A model generated the notes under the pieces. The model worked only from the letters and a program-made list of their open reading frames with translations. It was not told the origin of the DNA and did no database searches. Positions 1 to 7,381 of a stretch of 22,205 nt of DNA are shown one piece after another. This DNA comes from MADRE2 sp964397015 (GTDB lineage: Bacteria > Desulfobacterota > Desulfobacteria > Desulfobacterales > Desulfobacteraceae), in the NCBI GenBank assembly GCA_964397015.1, contig CAYNHL010000056.1:1-22205 (forward strand). Direction: 5' to 3'. The position numbers were made by a program, and so were the translations under genes. How positions within the stretch are numbered: the first letter of the stretch is position 1; every line of letters starts with the position of its first letter.

Positions 1-462
1 CTGAACTTTATAGGACCTGTCCCTGCAGTAGCCGAATTCCCATTCATTCAGGACAATTTTAGCCATGACATTGGATCCGTTTACAAATGGCATGACAATG
101 ATGCCCATTTCATTTAAATCGATTTCCGGTGCGTGATGGAATACCTGCTGCCGTTTTATGGACAGCCATTTTGCTGTTTTGGCCAGTGTAATGATTTTTT
201 CCCGTGCATATGTGATGCCGTCTATGTCTGCATAGGTTTCGACTGAATCAAATGTGCCGCCCTTGTATTGAGATTCCAGGGGGTGGGCGCTTCGTGCCAG
301 GACCTTGAAACTGACCCGGTGGGTTTTCAGGAACTGTTCAAGCTTTTCAAAATCTTTGGTCTTGAATTTTTCAGCCGGCACATAAATGAAATCCGGTACA
401 TTGAAATCATGTGCCTTGAGTTTTTCAAGCAGCTTTGCTTTTTCTGGCAGTTCAGGGTTCAT
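1..462 (-). CDS. PEP synthase/PPDK N-terminal-like protein, partial (5' part)
   Basis: Open on the minus strand from an ATG at 462 to the left edge: 154 codons without a stop, so the 3' part is missing. An in-frame TAA lies just upstream of the ATG, with a purine stretch AAAAAGAG about 10 nt before it. From about residue 50 the protein reads FKVLARSAHPLES, then YKGGTFDSVETYAD, a helix ending in SIKRQQVF, then GIIVMPFVNGSNVMAKI. This order resembles the PEP/pyruvate-binding ATP-grasp domain of PEP synthase and pyruvate phosphate dikinase (VRSSA...G.fdSvlnv...R...vvVqpmv). In that family the domain takes phosphate from ATP onto a mobile histidine domain. The rest of the protein is outside the window, so it could be a full synthase or a stand-alone ATP-grasp domain. 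It is divergent from the kinase gene at 666. Confidence 0.6.
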   Translation of the reverse strand, partial: MNPELPEKAKLLEKLKAHDFNVPDFIYVPAEKFKTKDFEKLEQFLKTHRVSFKVLARSAHPLESQYKGGTFDSVETYADIDGITYAREKIITLAKTAKWLSIKRQQVFHHAPEIDLNEMGIIVMPFVNGSNVMAKIVLNEWEFGYCRDRSYKVQ

Positions 463-534
463 TTCGATCAGCTCTTTTTATTGGAAACGTATGTGATATG
501 TCATCAAAACGACTACATTCACATGCTTTTCTTG

Positions 535-571
535 TAGCACAAGGAGAAAGCAAAAGCAATATTATGTGCTA
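535..571. repeat. Spaced inverted repeat between divergent genes
   Basis: TAGCACA at 535-541 and TGTGCTA at 565-571 are exact inverted copies separated by 23 nt, inside the 203-nt region between the PEP-synthase-like gene (start 462, minus) and the histidine kinase (start 666, plus). It could be an operator for either gene or a chance match. No convincing sigma-70 promoter was found here: the best candidate for the kinase is TTGATT at 583-588 with CGTAAT at 606-611, which is weak. Confidence 0.25.
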
Positions 572-665
572 TAACCCAGGTATTGATTGTTGACTTTATA
601 TGTTTCGTAATGGTAGTTTTTAACAGGCCTTATCTATTGGCTGCTTATGAACAATCTGGAGACGA

Positions 666-3485
666 ATGGAAAAAGGGATTGCTATTGAAAAAAATGATAT
701 CATTGAAAAACTGATCCCTCAAAAAAACTTGTCCGATGTCCTTCGCATTCTGATTCCACTTTATGCAACCTATATCGTTTTCGCCTTGAGCGTGTTCCTG
801 GTTTTTATCCCATGGCATGAAAATCATATGCTTGAGCAGAAAAAGGATACCATACGCCAGTTGACCAACAGTGCCGTAAGTCTGCTGGCCGAGTATGAAA
901 CCAGGGTCAGTCAAGGCGAAATGACTCTGGAAGCCGCACAGGATAAAGCTGCGGAGCGGATACGAAACCTCAGGTACGGTCTGCAGGGAAAAGACTATTT
1001 CTGGATCATCGATATGCATCCCCATATGATCATGCATCCCTACAGACCGGATCTCGAGGGTGAAGACCTGAGCCGGTTCAGTGATTCTGCCGGAAACTAT
1101 CTTTTTGTGGCAATGGTTGAAACCGTTAAGGAAGACCTTGAAGGATATGTCGAATATTACTGGCAATGGAAAGACATGCCGGAAAAAATCGTTCCAAAGA
1201 TGTCTTTTGTCAGATTGTTCGCACCATGGGACTGGATCATCGGAACCGGCATCTACAAGGATGACATAACAAATGAAATCAATGCCATCACGCGCCGCCT
1301 GGCATTGATATCCGGCGGCGTTCTGTTTATAATCATTCTAATGTCCCTTTATATTTCCCGGCAGGTAATCAGGATCAATTACAAGAAAACCCTGGCTGAA
1401 AAAGACAAACAGCTCGAGAAACTCAGACTTAAAAAACTGTATGAACTGAGCCAGATGTCAGAACAACCAATCGACACAATTACATCGTTTGCACTCGAAA
1501 AGGCCATCAGCCTTACCGGAAGCGAAATCGGATTTCTGGCATTTTTGAATGATGATGAATCCAGTCTGACCATGCATACATGGTCCAGGCAGGCCATGAT
1601 AGAGTGCGAAATCCAAAACAGGGTGCTGGAATACAGCGTGGAGGATACCGGCCTCTGGGCTCTGCCTGCAAGGACACGCAAGCCCCGTATTATCAATGAT
1701 TATGAACAATTTGATTCACCTGAAAAAAAAGGATTTCCCGAAGGTCACACAGTCGTTTCCAGAATTATGACTATTCCTGTATTTTACGGAGAAAAAATGG
1801 TGGCGGTGGCAGGTGTGGGAAACAAACCGTCAGATTATAATAAATCCGATGTCCGGCAGTTACAGTTGATGATGGACGGCATGTGGAAAATCATCCAGAA
1901 AAAGAAAAACGAAGACGATTTGCGCCAAAGTGAAGAAAAATTGCAGCGGAGCAACACGGATCTCAAGCTTGCCCAGCGTATTGCCGGTATTGGAAACTAT
2001 ACAATCGATCCGGAAACCGGAAAACGATTCTGGTCGGATGAAGTATACCGGATTTTTGAGCAGGACCCTGATGCCGAACCTTTGTCTGAAAATGAAATTT
2101 TGCAGTGTTTTTCTGAGCCATGGAGAACAAAATACCGGACCGCCATTCAAAAAGCACAGGACAAAGGGGTTTCATTCAATATGGAGTTTCAGCTTTCTTT
2201 GCCCTCACAAAATATCAAATGGATTTTTGTGATCTGTGAGCCTGAACCGGCTGTCGGCTATAATGGTTATTTAATTCGTGGCACTTTGCAGGATATAACA
2301 GAAAGAAAGCGCATGGAAAGACGGATGCAGCAGAGTCAGAAGATGGAAGCCTTAGGTACTCTGGCCGGGGGGATTGCCCATGATTTCAACAATATCCTTT
2401 CTTCCATCATCGGGTTTACGGAACTTGCCAAGATGGACGTACCTGATAATTCCGAAGTCTCGAGCAACCTGGAGCAGGTTATGGCAGCAGGCCTCAGGGC
2501 CAGGGATCTGGTCCGGCACATACTGACTTTCAGTCGAAAAGCAGATGTCCAGCAGCAAATCATCAATATCGTTCCTTTGGTGAAAGAATGCCTTAAATTC
2601 ATAAAGGCATCTGCCTCACCGGATATTGATATCAGGAAAAATATTTTTGAAAAAGATCTGCCCGTTCTGGCGGATCCAACCCAGGTTCACCAGATGATCA
2701 TGAATCTTTTGGCAAATGCCGTTCACGCCATGAAAGAAAACGGAGGAACCTTGGATTTAACGGTCAAATCCGTTACCATTTACAAGGATGAAATCCTGCA
2801 AAGCAAAAATATCGATGCCGGACAATATGTTCAAATTCTTGTTTCAGATACAGGGTGTGGCATCTCCAGGGCATTGAAGGAAAAAATTTTTGAACCCTTT
2901 TTTACAACAAAGCGCAGGGGCGAAGGTACAGGAATGGGGCTGTCAACAGTCTATGGTATTGTCAAGGATCTCGAAGGCGATATCTCGGTTTACAGCGAAC
3001 CCGGATCAGGCGCGACATTCCAGGTTCTGATTCCTCAAAAATCGACTGATGCAGATCTTGAATTCACCTTGCCACAGGCTGACCTGATAACAGGCAAAGG
3101 AAGAATATTGATCGTGGATGATGAGAAATCCATTGTGGCCTGGACATCAAAAGTGCTGTCAAAGCTTGGATATTATGTGGTTGGTGTTTTTGGCGGACAT
3201 GAAGCTGTCGATGAGCTATCAAAAGACCCAGGTGGATTTGACCTTGTCATAACTGACCTGGCTATGCCTGAGATTAATGGCCTCGAGTTGTCAAAAAAGA
3301 TTAAACATATCCGCCCGGATATTCCAATCATTTTGTGCACAGGATTCAGTGAAGGACTGAAACCCGATCTGTTCGAGACCCACAATATCATCTCTATGGT
3401 CATGAAACCCATGATTGCCAGTGAACTGTCAGGTATTGTAAACAAGGCTTTAATCGCTACCGGAAAAAGTGATGGTGTCAAATGA
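666..3485 (+). CDS. Hybrid sensor histidine kinase (Cache-GAF-PAS-HisKA-HATPase-REC)
   Basis: Membrane sensor kinase of 939 residues. The start is set by GGAGA at 658-662. TM1 is at about 26-50. A periplasmic Cache-type domain spans about 60-200 (GKDYFWIIDMHPHMIMHP and PWDWIIGTGIYKDDI are typical), and TM2 is at about 212-231. A coiled linker leads to a GAF-like domain (about 265-410) and a PAS domain (about 432-548). The HisKA H-box GGIAHDFNN puts the phospho-acceptor at His572. The ATPase N-box includes Asn684, with DTGCGI from Asp728 and a GTGMGLSTVYGIV G-box. A C-terminal receiver ends the protein, with its acceptor at Asp864 (VITDLAMPEINGLEL). The stop overlaps the next start (ATGA), so it should be co-translated with the NtrC-type regulator, its likely partner. 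Cache domains usually bind small organic molecules; the ligand here is unknown. No Hpt domain is present in this protein or elsewhere in the window, so the role of the attached receiver (phosphate sink or relay) is open. Confidence 0.95.
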   Translation: MEKGIAIEKNDIIEKLIPQKNLSDVLRILIPLYATYIVFALSVFLVFIPWHENHMLEQKKDTIRQLTNSAVSLLAEYETRVSQGEMTLEAAQDKAAERIRNLRYGLQGKDYFWIIDMHPHMIMHPYRPDLEGEDLSRFSDSAGNYLFVAMVETVKEDLEGYVEYYWQWKDMPEKIVPKMSFVRLFAPWDWIIGTGIYKDDITNEINAITRRLALISGGVLFIIILMSLYISRQVIRINYKKTLAEKDKQLEKLRLKKLYELSQMSEQPIDTITSFALEKAISLTGSEIGFLAFLNDDESSLTMHTWSRQAMIECEIQNRVLEYSVEDTGLWALPARTRKPRIINDYEQFDSPEKKGFPEGHTVVSRIMTIPVFYGEKMVAVAGVGNKPSDYNKSDVRQLQLMMDGMWKIIQKKKNEDDLRQSEEKLQRSNTDLKLAQRIAGIGNYTIDPETGKRFWSDEVYRIFEQDPDAEPLSENEILQCFSEPWRTKYRTAIQKAQDKGVSFNMEFQLSLPSQNIKWIFVICEPEPAVGYNGYLIRGTLQDITERKRMERRMQQSQKMEALGTLAGGIAHDFNNILSSIIGFTELAKMDVPDNSEVSSNLEQVMAAGLRARDLVRHILTFSRKADVQQQIINIVPLVKECLKFIKASASPDIDIRKNIFEKDLPVLADPTQVHQMIMNLLANAVHAMKENGGTLDLTVKSVTIYKDEILQSKNIDAGQYVQILVSDTGCGISRALKEKIFEPFFTTKRRGEGTGMGLSTVYGIVKDLEGDISVYSEPGSGATFQVLIPQKSTDADLEFTLPQADLITGKGRILIVDDEKSIVAWTSKVLSKLGYYVVGVFGGHEAVDELSKDPGGFDLVITDLAMPEINGLELSKKIKHIRPDIPIILCTGFSEGLKPDLFETHNIISMVMKPMIASELSGIVNKALIATGKSDGVK

Positions 3486-4885
3486 TTCAAGTCCTGGTCG
3501 TTGACGATGACCCTGAGATATGCCTGTTTTTTACCAGGCTGCTCGCCCGTATGCAGCATCGATGCCGGGTGGCCCATACACTGGAACAGGCAAGGTCTAT
3601 GTTTTTTTCTCATGTTTTTGATCTTGTCCTCCTCGATCTCGAGCTGCCTGACGGCAACGGGCTGGATCTGCTGCCAGAGTTCACGGCATCAAAAGCGTCT
3701 CCGGAAATCATCATTGTCACGGGGACAGGAGATGCCAGGGGCGCGAGCCTGGCTTTCAAATACGGGGCCTGGGATTATATAAAAAAACCATTTTTGCTCG
3801 ATGAGGTGTCATTACCCATAACCCGGGCCATCCAGTATCATCTGGAAAAGCAGAGTAACAGGACCGCAGTTCCCCTGTTAAGGCCGGGTATCATTGGGGA
3901 ATCCAATGCACTGTATCATTGCCTGGAAAATGTGGCCACCGCAGCTGCTACAGATGCCAGTGTCTTGATAACCGGGGAGACCGGTACTGGAAAAGAGCTG
4001 TTTGCCAGAGCCATACACGCTAACAGCAAACGCCGTTCATTCCCTTTTGTGCCTGTGGATTGCGGAGCATTGCCGGACACATTGATTGAGAGCACTTTGT
4101 TCGGCCATGAAAAAGGGGCATTTACCGGAGCCGGGAACAAACGGGATGGATTGATCCTTCAGGCGGATAACGGTACATTGATGCTGGATGAAGTCGGTGA
4201 TTTGCCTTTGAACGCTCAAAAATCACTGTTGAGAAGTCTTCAGGAGCGTTGTGTCAGGCCTTTAGGCGGCAGCAGGGAAATCAAGGTGAACATCAGGCTG
4301 ATTGCCGCCACCAATCTTGATTTGGACCAGATGGTCGAAGAACGGACATTTCGAAAGGACCTGCTTTACCGTATACGTGCCATGCAAATCCACCTGCCGC
4401 CATTGAGAGATCGGGAAAACGATGTCGAAGAAATTATCGTCAATAAACTCCATGAGCTTGCCCGGAGGTACGGCATGGACAGCAAAGCAGTTTCAGACGA
4501 GCTGCTTGAAATTATGGCGGCACATCCATGGCCGGGCAATGTTCGTGAGCTCATAAACGTGCTGGAGTATCTTCTGGCCTCAGCCGGTCAGGACCCGACC
4601 CTGGTTCCTAAACACCTGCCCCCGGAATACCGGATCTCCAGCCTGGATTTTTCCTCAGGTGTAAAAAAAGAAGCTGATCATGCATTCATTGAAGGATTTG
4701 ATCAGGCAACAGAAATGCCGCCTTTAAATGAGTTTCGAAGACAGCTTGAAAAAAAATACCTGAAGGAACTGGTGATGCGCTGCAAGTCTGATCGTTACAA
4801 AGCCTGCCGCATATCCGGTATTTCCCAGTCCCGCCTCTATGACCTTTTAAAAAAATATGGCCTTTCCGGTTTCAGCAACTCCTGA
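3482..4885 (+). CDS. Sigma-54-dependent NtrC-family response regulator
   Basis: 467 residues in the classic three-part order. The receiver is at 1-120 (acidic pocket VDDD near residue 8, phospho-acceptor Asp52 in LLDLELPDGNG, conserved Lys in KKPF). The AAA+ domain follows: Walker A GETGTGKE at 165-172, intact sigma-54 contact loop GAFTGA at 212-217, Walker B LMLDE near 233-237, and HPWPGNVREL near 348-358. A Fis-type helix-turn-helix ends the protein (CRISGISQSRLYDLLKKYGL, about 441-460). The intact GAFTGA loop indicates a true activator of sigma-54 RNA polymerase. It overlaps the kinase stop by 4 nt, so the two probably form a two-component pair. The likely target is the -24/-12 promoter 120 nt downstream, in front of the chemoreceptor operon; that link is inferred from position. 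Confidence 0.95.
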   Translation: MIQVLVVDDDPEICLFFTRLLARMQHRCRVAHTLEQARSMFFSHVFDLVLLDLELPDGNGLDLLPEFTASKASPEIIIVTGTGDARGASLAFKYGAWDYIKKPFLLDEVSLPITRAIQYHLEKQSNRTAVPLLRPGIIGESNALYHCLENVATAAATDASVLITGETGTGKELFARAIHANSKRRSFPFVPVDCGALPDTLIESTLFGHEKGAFTGAGNKRDGLILQADNGTLMLDEVGDLPLNAQKSLLRSLQERCVRPLGGSREIKVNIRLIAATNLDLDQMVEERTFRKDLLYRIRAMQIHLPPLRDRENDVEEIIVNKLHELARRYGMDSKAVSDELLEIMAAHPWPGNVRELINVLEYLLASAGQDPTLVPKHLPPEYRISSLDFSSGVKKEADHAFIEGFDQATEMPPLNEFRRQLEKKYLKELVMRCKSDRYKACRISGISQSRLYDLLKKYGLSGFSNS

Positions 4886-4910
4886 TTCCTGAAAAACGGA
4901 ATCATTTTTT
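4883..4910 (+). terminator. Rho-independent terminator after the response regulator
   Basis: A 7-bp stem, TGATTCC (4883-4889) with GGAATCA (4898-4904), has an 8-nt loop and is followed directly by six T (4905-4910). The TGA stop codon of the response regulator is the first part of the stem. It separates the kinase/regulator transcript from the downstream sigma-54 operon. Confidence 0.75.
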
Positions 4911-4924
4911 CCTGTTTCCAGGAA
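4909..4924. promoter_or_regulatory. Inverted repeat, possible activator site
   Basis: TTCCTG (4909-4914) and CAGGAA (4919-4924) are inverted around TTTC. The repeat lies about 115 nt before the predicted sigma-54 start site, where enhancer-binding proteins often bind. It shares the CCTG/CAGG half-site with the palindrome at 4929-4940. It partly overlaps the T-run of the terminator, so it may instead be a secondary hairpin. Confidence 0.35.
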
Positions 4925-4928
4925 TATC

Positions 4929-4940
4929 GCCTGATCAGGC
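4929..4940. promoter_or_regulatory. 12-bp perfect palindrome, candidate upstream activator site
   Basis: GCCTGATCAGGC is a perfect palindrome centred near -97 relative to the predicted sigma-54 start site (about 5032). That position fits an enhancer site for the NtrC-type regulator encoded immediately upstream. The assignment rests on symmetry and position only. Confidence 0.45.
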
Positions 4941-5005
4941 ATTTCTTTTTATGATTATTTTTCATAAGTCTTTATAATATAACGATAAAATTATACGGAC
5001 CACAA

Positions 5006-5021
5006 TGGCACGTTTTGTGCT
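5006..5021 (+). promoter_or_regulatory. Sigma-54 (-24/-12) promoter
   Basis: TGGCACGTTTTGTGCT matches the sigma-54 consensus TGGCACG-N4-TTGCW at all positions except one (G for the first T of the -12 element). The invariant GG (5007-5008) and GC (5019-5020) are separated by exactly 10 nt. Predicted transcription start is about 5032. It is followed by the small ORF and chemoreceptor gene and preceded by the gene for a sigma-54 activator. Confidence 0.8.
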
Positions 5022-5096
5022 CTTTTATTGCCGCAAAGACGAGAGTGTGTTTCAAGGCAACTTGATTACAGGGATAAAAGTCACCAGGACGAAAAG

Positions 5097-5375
5097 ATGA
5101 AAATTATTGTTTATAATAACCCTCAAGAAAGTATGGAAGAAAAAATCAGTCCTATGCTCCACAGTCTTTTCCCGCAGCTGGATATCATTGTTTTGGATTC
5201 AATTCAAAAAATAAGAAGCAGTCTTTGTCGACCTTTGCATAATATCTCTATAGTGATTTTAATTGTTTCGGAAAATGAACTCGACACATTTCAAGACCTG
5301 AATTCGATATTTGAACAGGTCCGAGTGATTTTGATCCTGGCGGACAGGAATACTGAAATATTGGAGGGGACATGA
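5097..5375 (+). CDS. Small protein of unknown function, coupled to the chemoreceptor
   Basis: 92 residues from ATG 5097, with AGGA about 7 nt upstream. The frame stays open upstream to a TTG at 5028, but that codon lies before the predicted sigma-54 transcription start (about 5032), so the inner ATG is preferred. The sequence alternates hydrophobic strands and helices: MKIIVYNN, LDIIVLDSI, ISIVILIVS, VRVILILAD. This looks like the first part of a receiver-like alpha/beta fold, but there is no acidic pocket and no phospho-acceptor Asp in the usual place. The stop overlaps the chemoreceptor start (ATGA at 5372-5375), so the two are translationally coupled. I do not recognise a named family. It could be a degenerate receiver that works with the chemoreceptor, or mainly a translational leader for it. 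Confidence 0.7.
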   Translation: MKIIVYNNPQESMEEKISPMLHSLFPQLDIIVLDSIQKIRSSLCRPLHNISIVILIVSENELDTFQDLNSIFEQVRVILILADRNTEILEGT

Positions 5376-7303
5376 AAAACAGATCGTTAAAATTTAAGCT
5401 TATCCTCAGTGGTGTGCTCGTTGTGGTTATTCCACTGACTGTCATTGGGCTTTTTTCAATCAACAAGGCTTCTGATGCCCTGGTAAAAGGTGCGGAAAAC
5501 CAGGCCGCCCAGATTGCCCGGGACCTTGCAATCATGACGGACAGTGTCTTGAACCAGGAGGTCAAGCTGGCCAAGGAAATGGGAATCAACCCTCTGGTCA
5601 AAAATGCCGTTGACAAAGTATATGCTGATGGTATCGATGGCGCTGTAAACGAACTAAAGGCCCTGGATCAGTTTTTAAAAACCGTATCTGAACATATTGG
5701 GCATGATTATGACACTTTTTTTGTCACCAATGCCCAGGGCGCTACCATTTCAGATAATTTCAACGGTTCCTTGAGAGAGAATGGAATATCTTTTTCAGAT
5801 CGGGATTATTTTCTAGAGGCCCGTACTACAGGTAAAACTGCTGTCGGGCAGGCCATTGCCTCACGGAATACCGGAAACCCTGTTGTCGCTGTTGCAGTTC
5901 CCATAAAAACCGCATCAGGGGCTTTTGGGGGAATTTTTGGATTGGCCTTGAAACTGGATGAATTAAGCAGGAAAATCACCAGTGTCAAGATCGGTAATAC
6001 CGGGTATCCCTTTATGGCCGATAAAAACGGTTTGATTGTCGTCCATCCTCAATCCGACTTCATTCTTGATTTAAATATCAGCAAACTCGAGGGAATGGAG
6101 TCCATAGCCGCCAGCATGATGGCCCAGAAAACAGGCATAGAGAATTATACCTTTAAGGGGATTGATAAGATTGCAGGATTTGCACCTGTTCCGTTGACCG
6201 AATGGAGTATCTGTGTTACCCAGGATGTGCCTGAATTCATGGCGCCTGTCAAAGAGATCCGGAATGTTGTCCTTATCGCGGGAGGGATTTTTCTTGCTGT
6301 GACCATATTGCTTGTACTATGGTTTGCAAGATCTATCACCCTGCCTATAAACCGGATCATCCTCGGTTTGAATGAAGGTGCCGACCAGGTGGCTGAAGCA
6401 TCGAGCCAGGTATCAGTGACAAGTCAGTCCTTGGCAGAAGGATCATCGGAACAGGCCGCTTCCATTGAGGAGACATCTTCGTCAATGGAAGAGATGTCAT
6501 CCATGACGACGAAAAACGCGGAAAACGCCACTCATGCCGATGCTTTGATGAAGGAAGCCTACGAGGTGGTCAAGGATGCCAATCAATCCATGAAACAGCT
6601 GACCGGTTCAATGAAGGATATTTCCAAAGCCAGTGAAGAAACCTCGAAAATTATCAAGACCATTGATGAAATAGCCTTTCAGACAAATCTGCTGGCGCTG
6701 AACGCTGCGGTTGAAGCCGCCCGTGCCGGAGAGGCCGGTGCAGGTTTTGCCGTGGTGGCTGACGAAGTCCGAAATCTTGCGATGAGAGCCGCTCAGGCAG
6801 CCAAGGATACGGCCCAGCTCATCGAGGGTACCGTGAAAAAAATCGGTGAGGGTTCGGATCTGGTTACCAGGACCGATGAAGCCTTTGGCAAAGTATCTGA
6901 CACTTCAGGCAAAATCGGTGAACTGGTCGCTGAGATCGCACAGGCATCAAAGGAACAGGCCACCGGGATAGATCAGGTGAACATAGCCGTGTCTGAAATG
7001 GACAAGGTGGTACAGCAGAATGCAGCCAATGCCGAGGAATCCGCATCCGCGGCTGAAGAGATGAATTCCCAGGCCGAACAGCTCAAAGCCTATGTTCAGG
7101 ATCTGGTGGTTGTGATCACCGGAAGTCAAGAGGCTCAATCCGTTGGATCTAAAAATATTTCTGCTTCCCGCAATAAACTGTCAAATGAACAGAACCGGAA
7201 ACCTGTACCCGGGCAGAAGCGATTTCTGACAAGAAAGACCGGAGAAGTGAACCCCAAACAGGTTATTCCACTGGATGATGAAGAAGATTTTAAAAGCTTT
7301 TAG
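5372..7303 (+). CDS. Methyl-accepting chemotaxis protein, dCache type
   Basis: 643-residue transmembrane chemoreceptor. TM1 is at about 9-30. A periplasmic double-Cache domain spans about 35-285 (FSDRDYFLEARTTGKTAVG and NPVVAVAVPI are typical of its membrane-distal half). TM2 is at about 298-319, followed by a HAMP-like stretch from SITLPINRII. The cytoplasmic coiled coil has the conserved signalling tip IDEIAFQTNLLALNAAVEAA (431-450) and RAGEAGAGFAVVADEVRNLA, which contact CheA and CheW. Glu/Gln-rich helices on both sides hold the likely methylation sites. The ligand is unknown, and the amino-acid signature R.W.. of some dCache domains is not evident. After the bundle comes a flexible tail of about 60 residues ending in EDFKSF, whose last five residues fit the xFxxF pattern of CheR/CheB docking pentapeptides. 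Expression is probably sigma-54 dependent through the promoter at 5006. Confidence 0.95.
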   Translation: MKNRSLKFKLILSGVLVVVIPLTVIGLFSINKASDALVKGAENQAAQIARDLAIMTDSVLNQEVKLAKEMGINPLVKNAVDKVYADGIDGAVNELKALDQFLKTVSEHIGHDYDTFFVTNAQGATISDNFNGSLRENGISFSDRDYFLEARTTGKTAVGQAIASRNTGNPVVAVAVPIKTASGAFGGIFGLALKLDELSRKITSVKIGNTGYPFMADKNGLIVVHPQSDFILDLNISKLEGMESIAASMMAQKTGIENYTFKGIDKIAGFAPVPLTEWSICVTQDVPEFMAPVKEIRNVVLIAGGIFLAVTILLVLWFARSITLPINRIILGLNEGADQVAEASSQVSVTSQSLAEGSSEQAASIEETSSSMEEMSSMTTKNAENATHADALMKEAYEVVKDANQSMKQLTGSMKDISKASEETSKIIKTIDEIAFQTNLLALNAAVEAARAGEAGAGFAVVADEVRNLAMRAAQAAKDTAQLIEGTVKKIGEGSDLVTRTDEAFGKVSDTSGKIGELVAEIAQASKEQATGIDQVNIAVSEMDKVVQQNAANAEESASAAEEMNSQAEQLKAYVQDLVVVITGSQEAQSVGSKNISASRNKLSNEQNRKPVPGQKRFLTRKTGEVNPKQVIPLDDEEDFKSF

Positions 7304-7341
7304 CCTGCTTTATTAACCCGGCAAAGCTTAACCAGACAGCT

Positions 7342-7381
7342 TCATCCCCCATTTGGCTCCTTCTGGGGGATGACTCTTTTT
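7342..7381 (+). terminator. Strong rho-independent terminator after the chemoreceptor
   Basis: A 10-bp perfect stem, TCATCCCCCA (7342-7351) with TGGGGGATGA (7364-7373), has a 12-nt loop, and a T-run (7377-7381) lies a few bases after it. It ends the plus-strand chemoreceptor transcript. On the minus strand no T-run follows the stem. Confidence 0.85.

Noticed and set aside
645..1166. 173-codon minus-strand open frame opposite the histidine kinase sensor domain
   Set aside because: It covers the kinase start and Cache domain; the plus-strand frame has all the family motifs.
2281..2297. TGGCAC...TTGCAGG inside the kinase gene as a sigma-54 promoter
   Set aside because: The GG and GC elements are too close together; sigma-54 requires about 10 nt between them.
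5022..5096. Possible c-di-GMP (GEMM) riboswitch in the leader before the small ORF and chemoreceptor
   Set aside because: Only a short GCCGCAAAG-like string is reminiscent; the leader of about 65 nt is too short, and the second helix and tetraloop receptor are not there.
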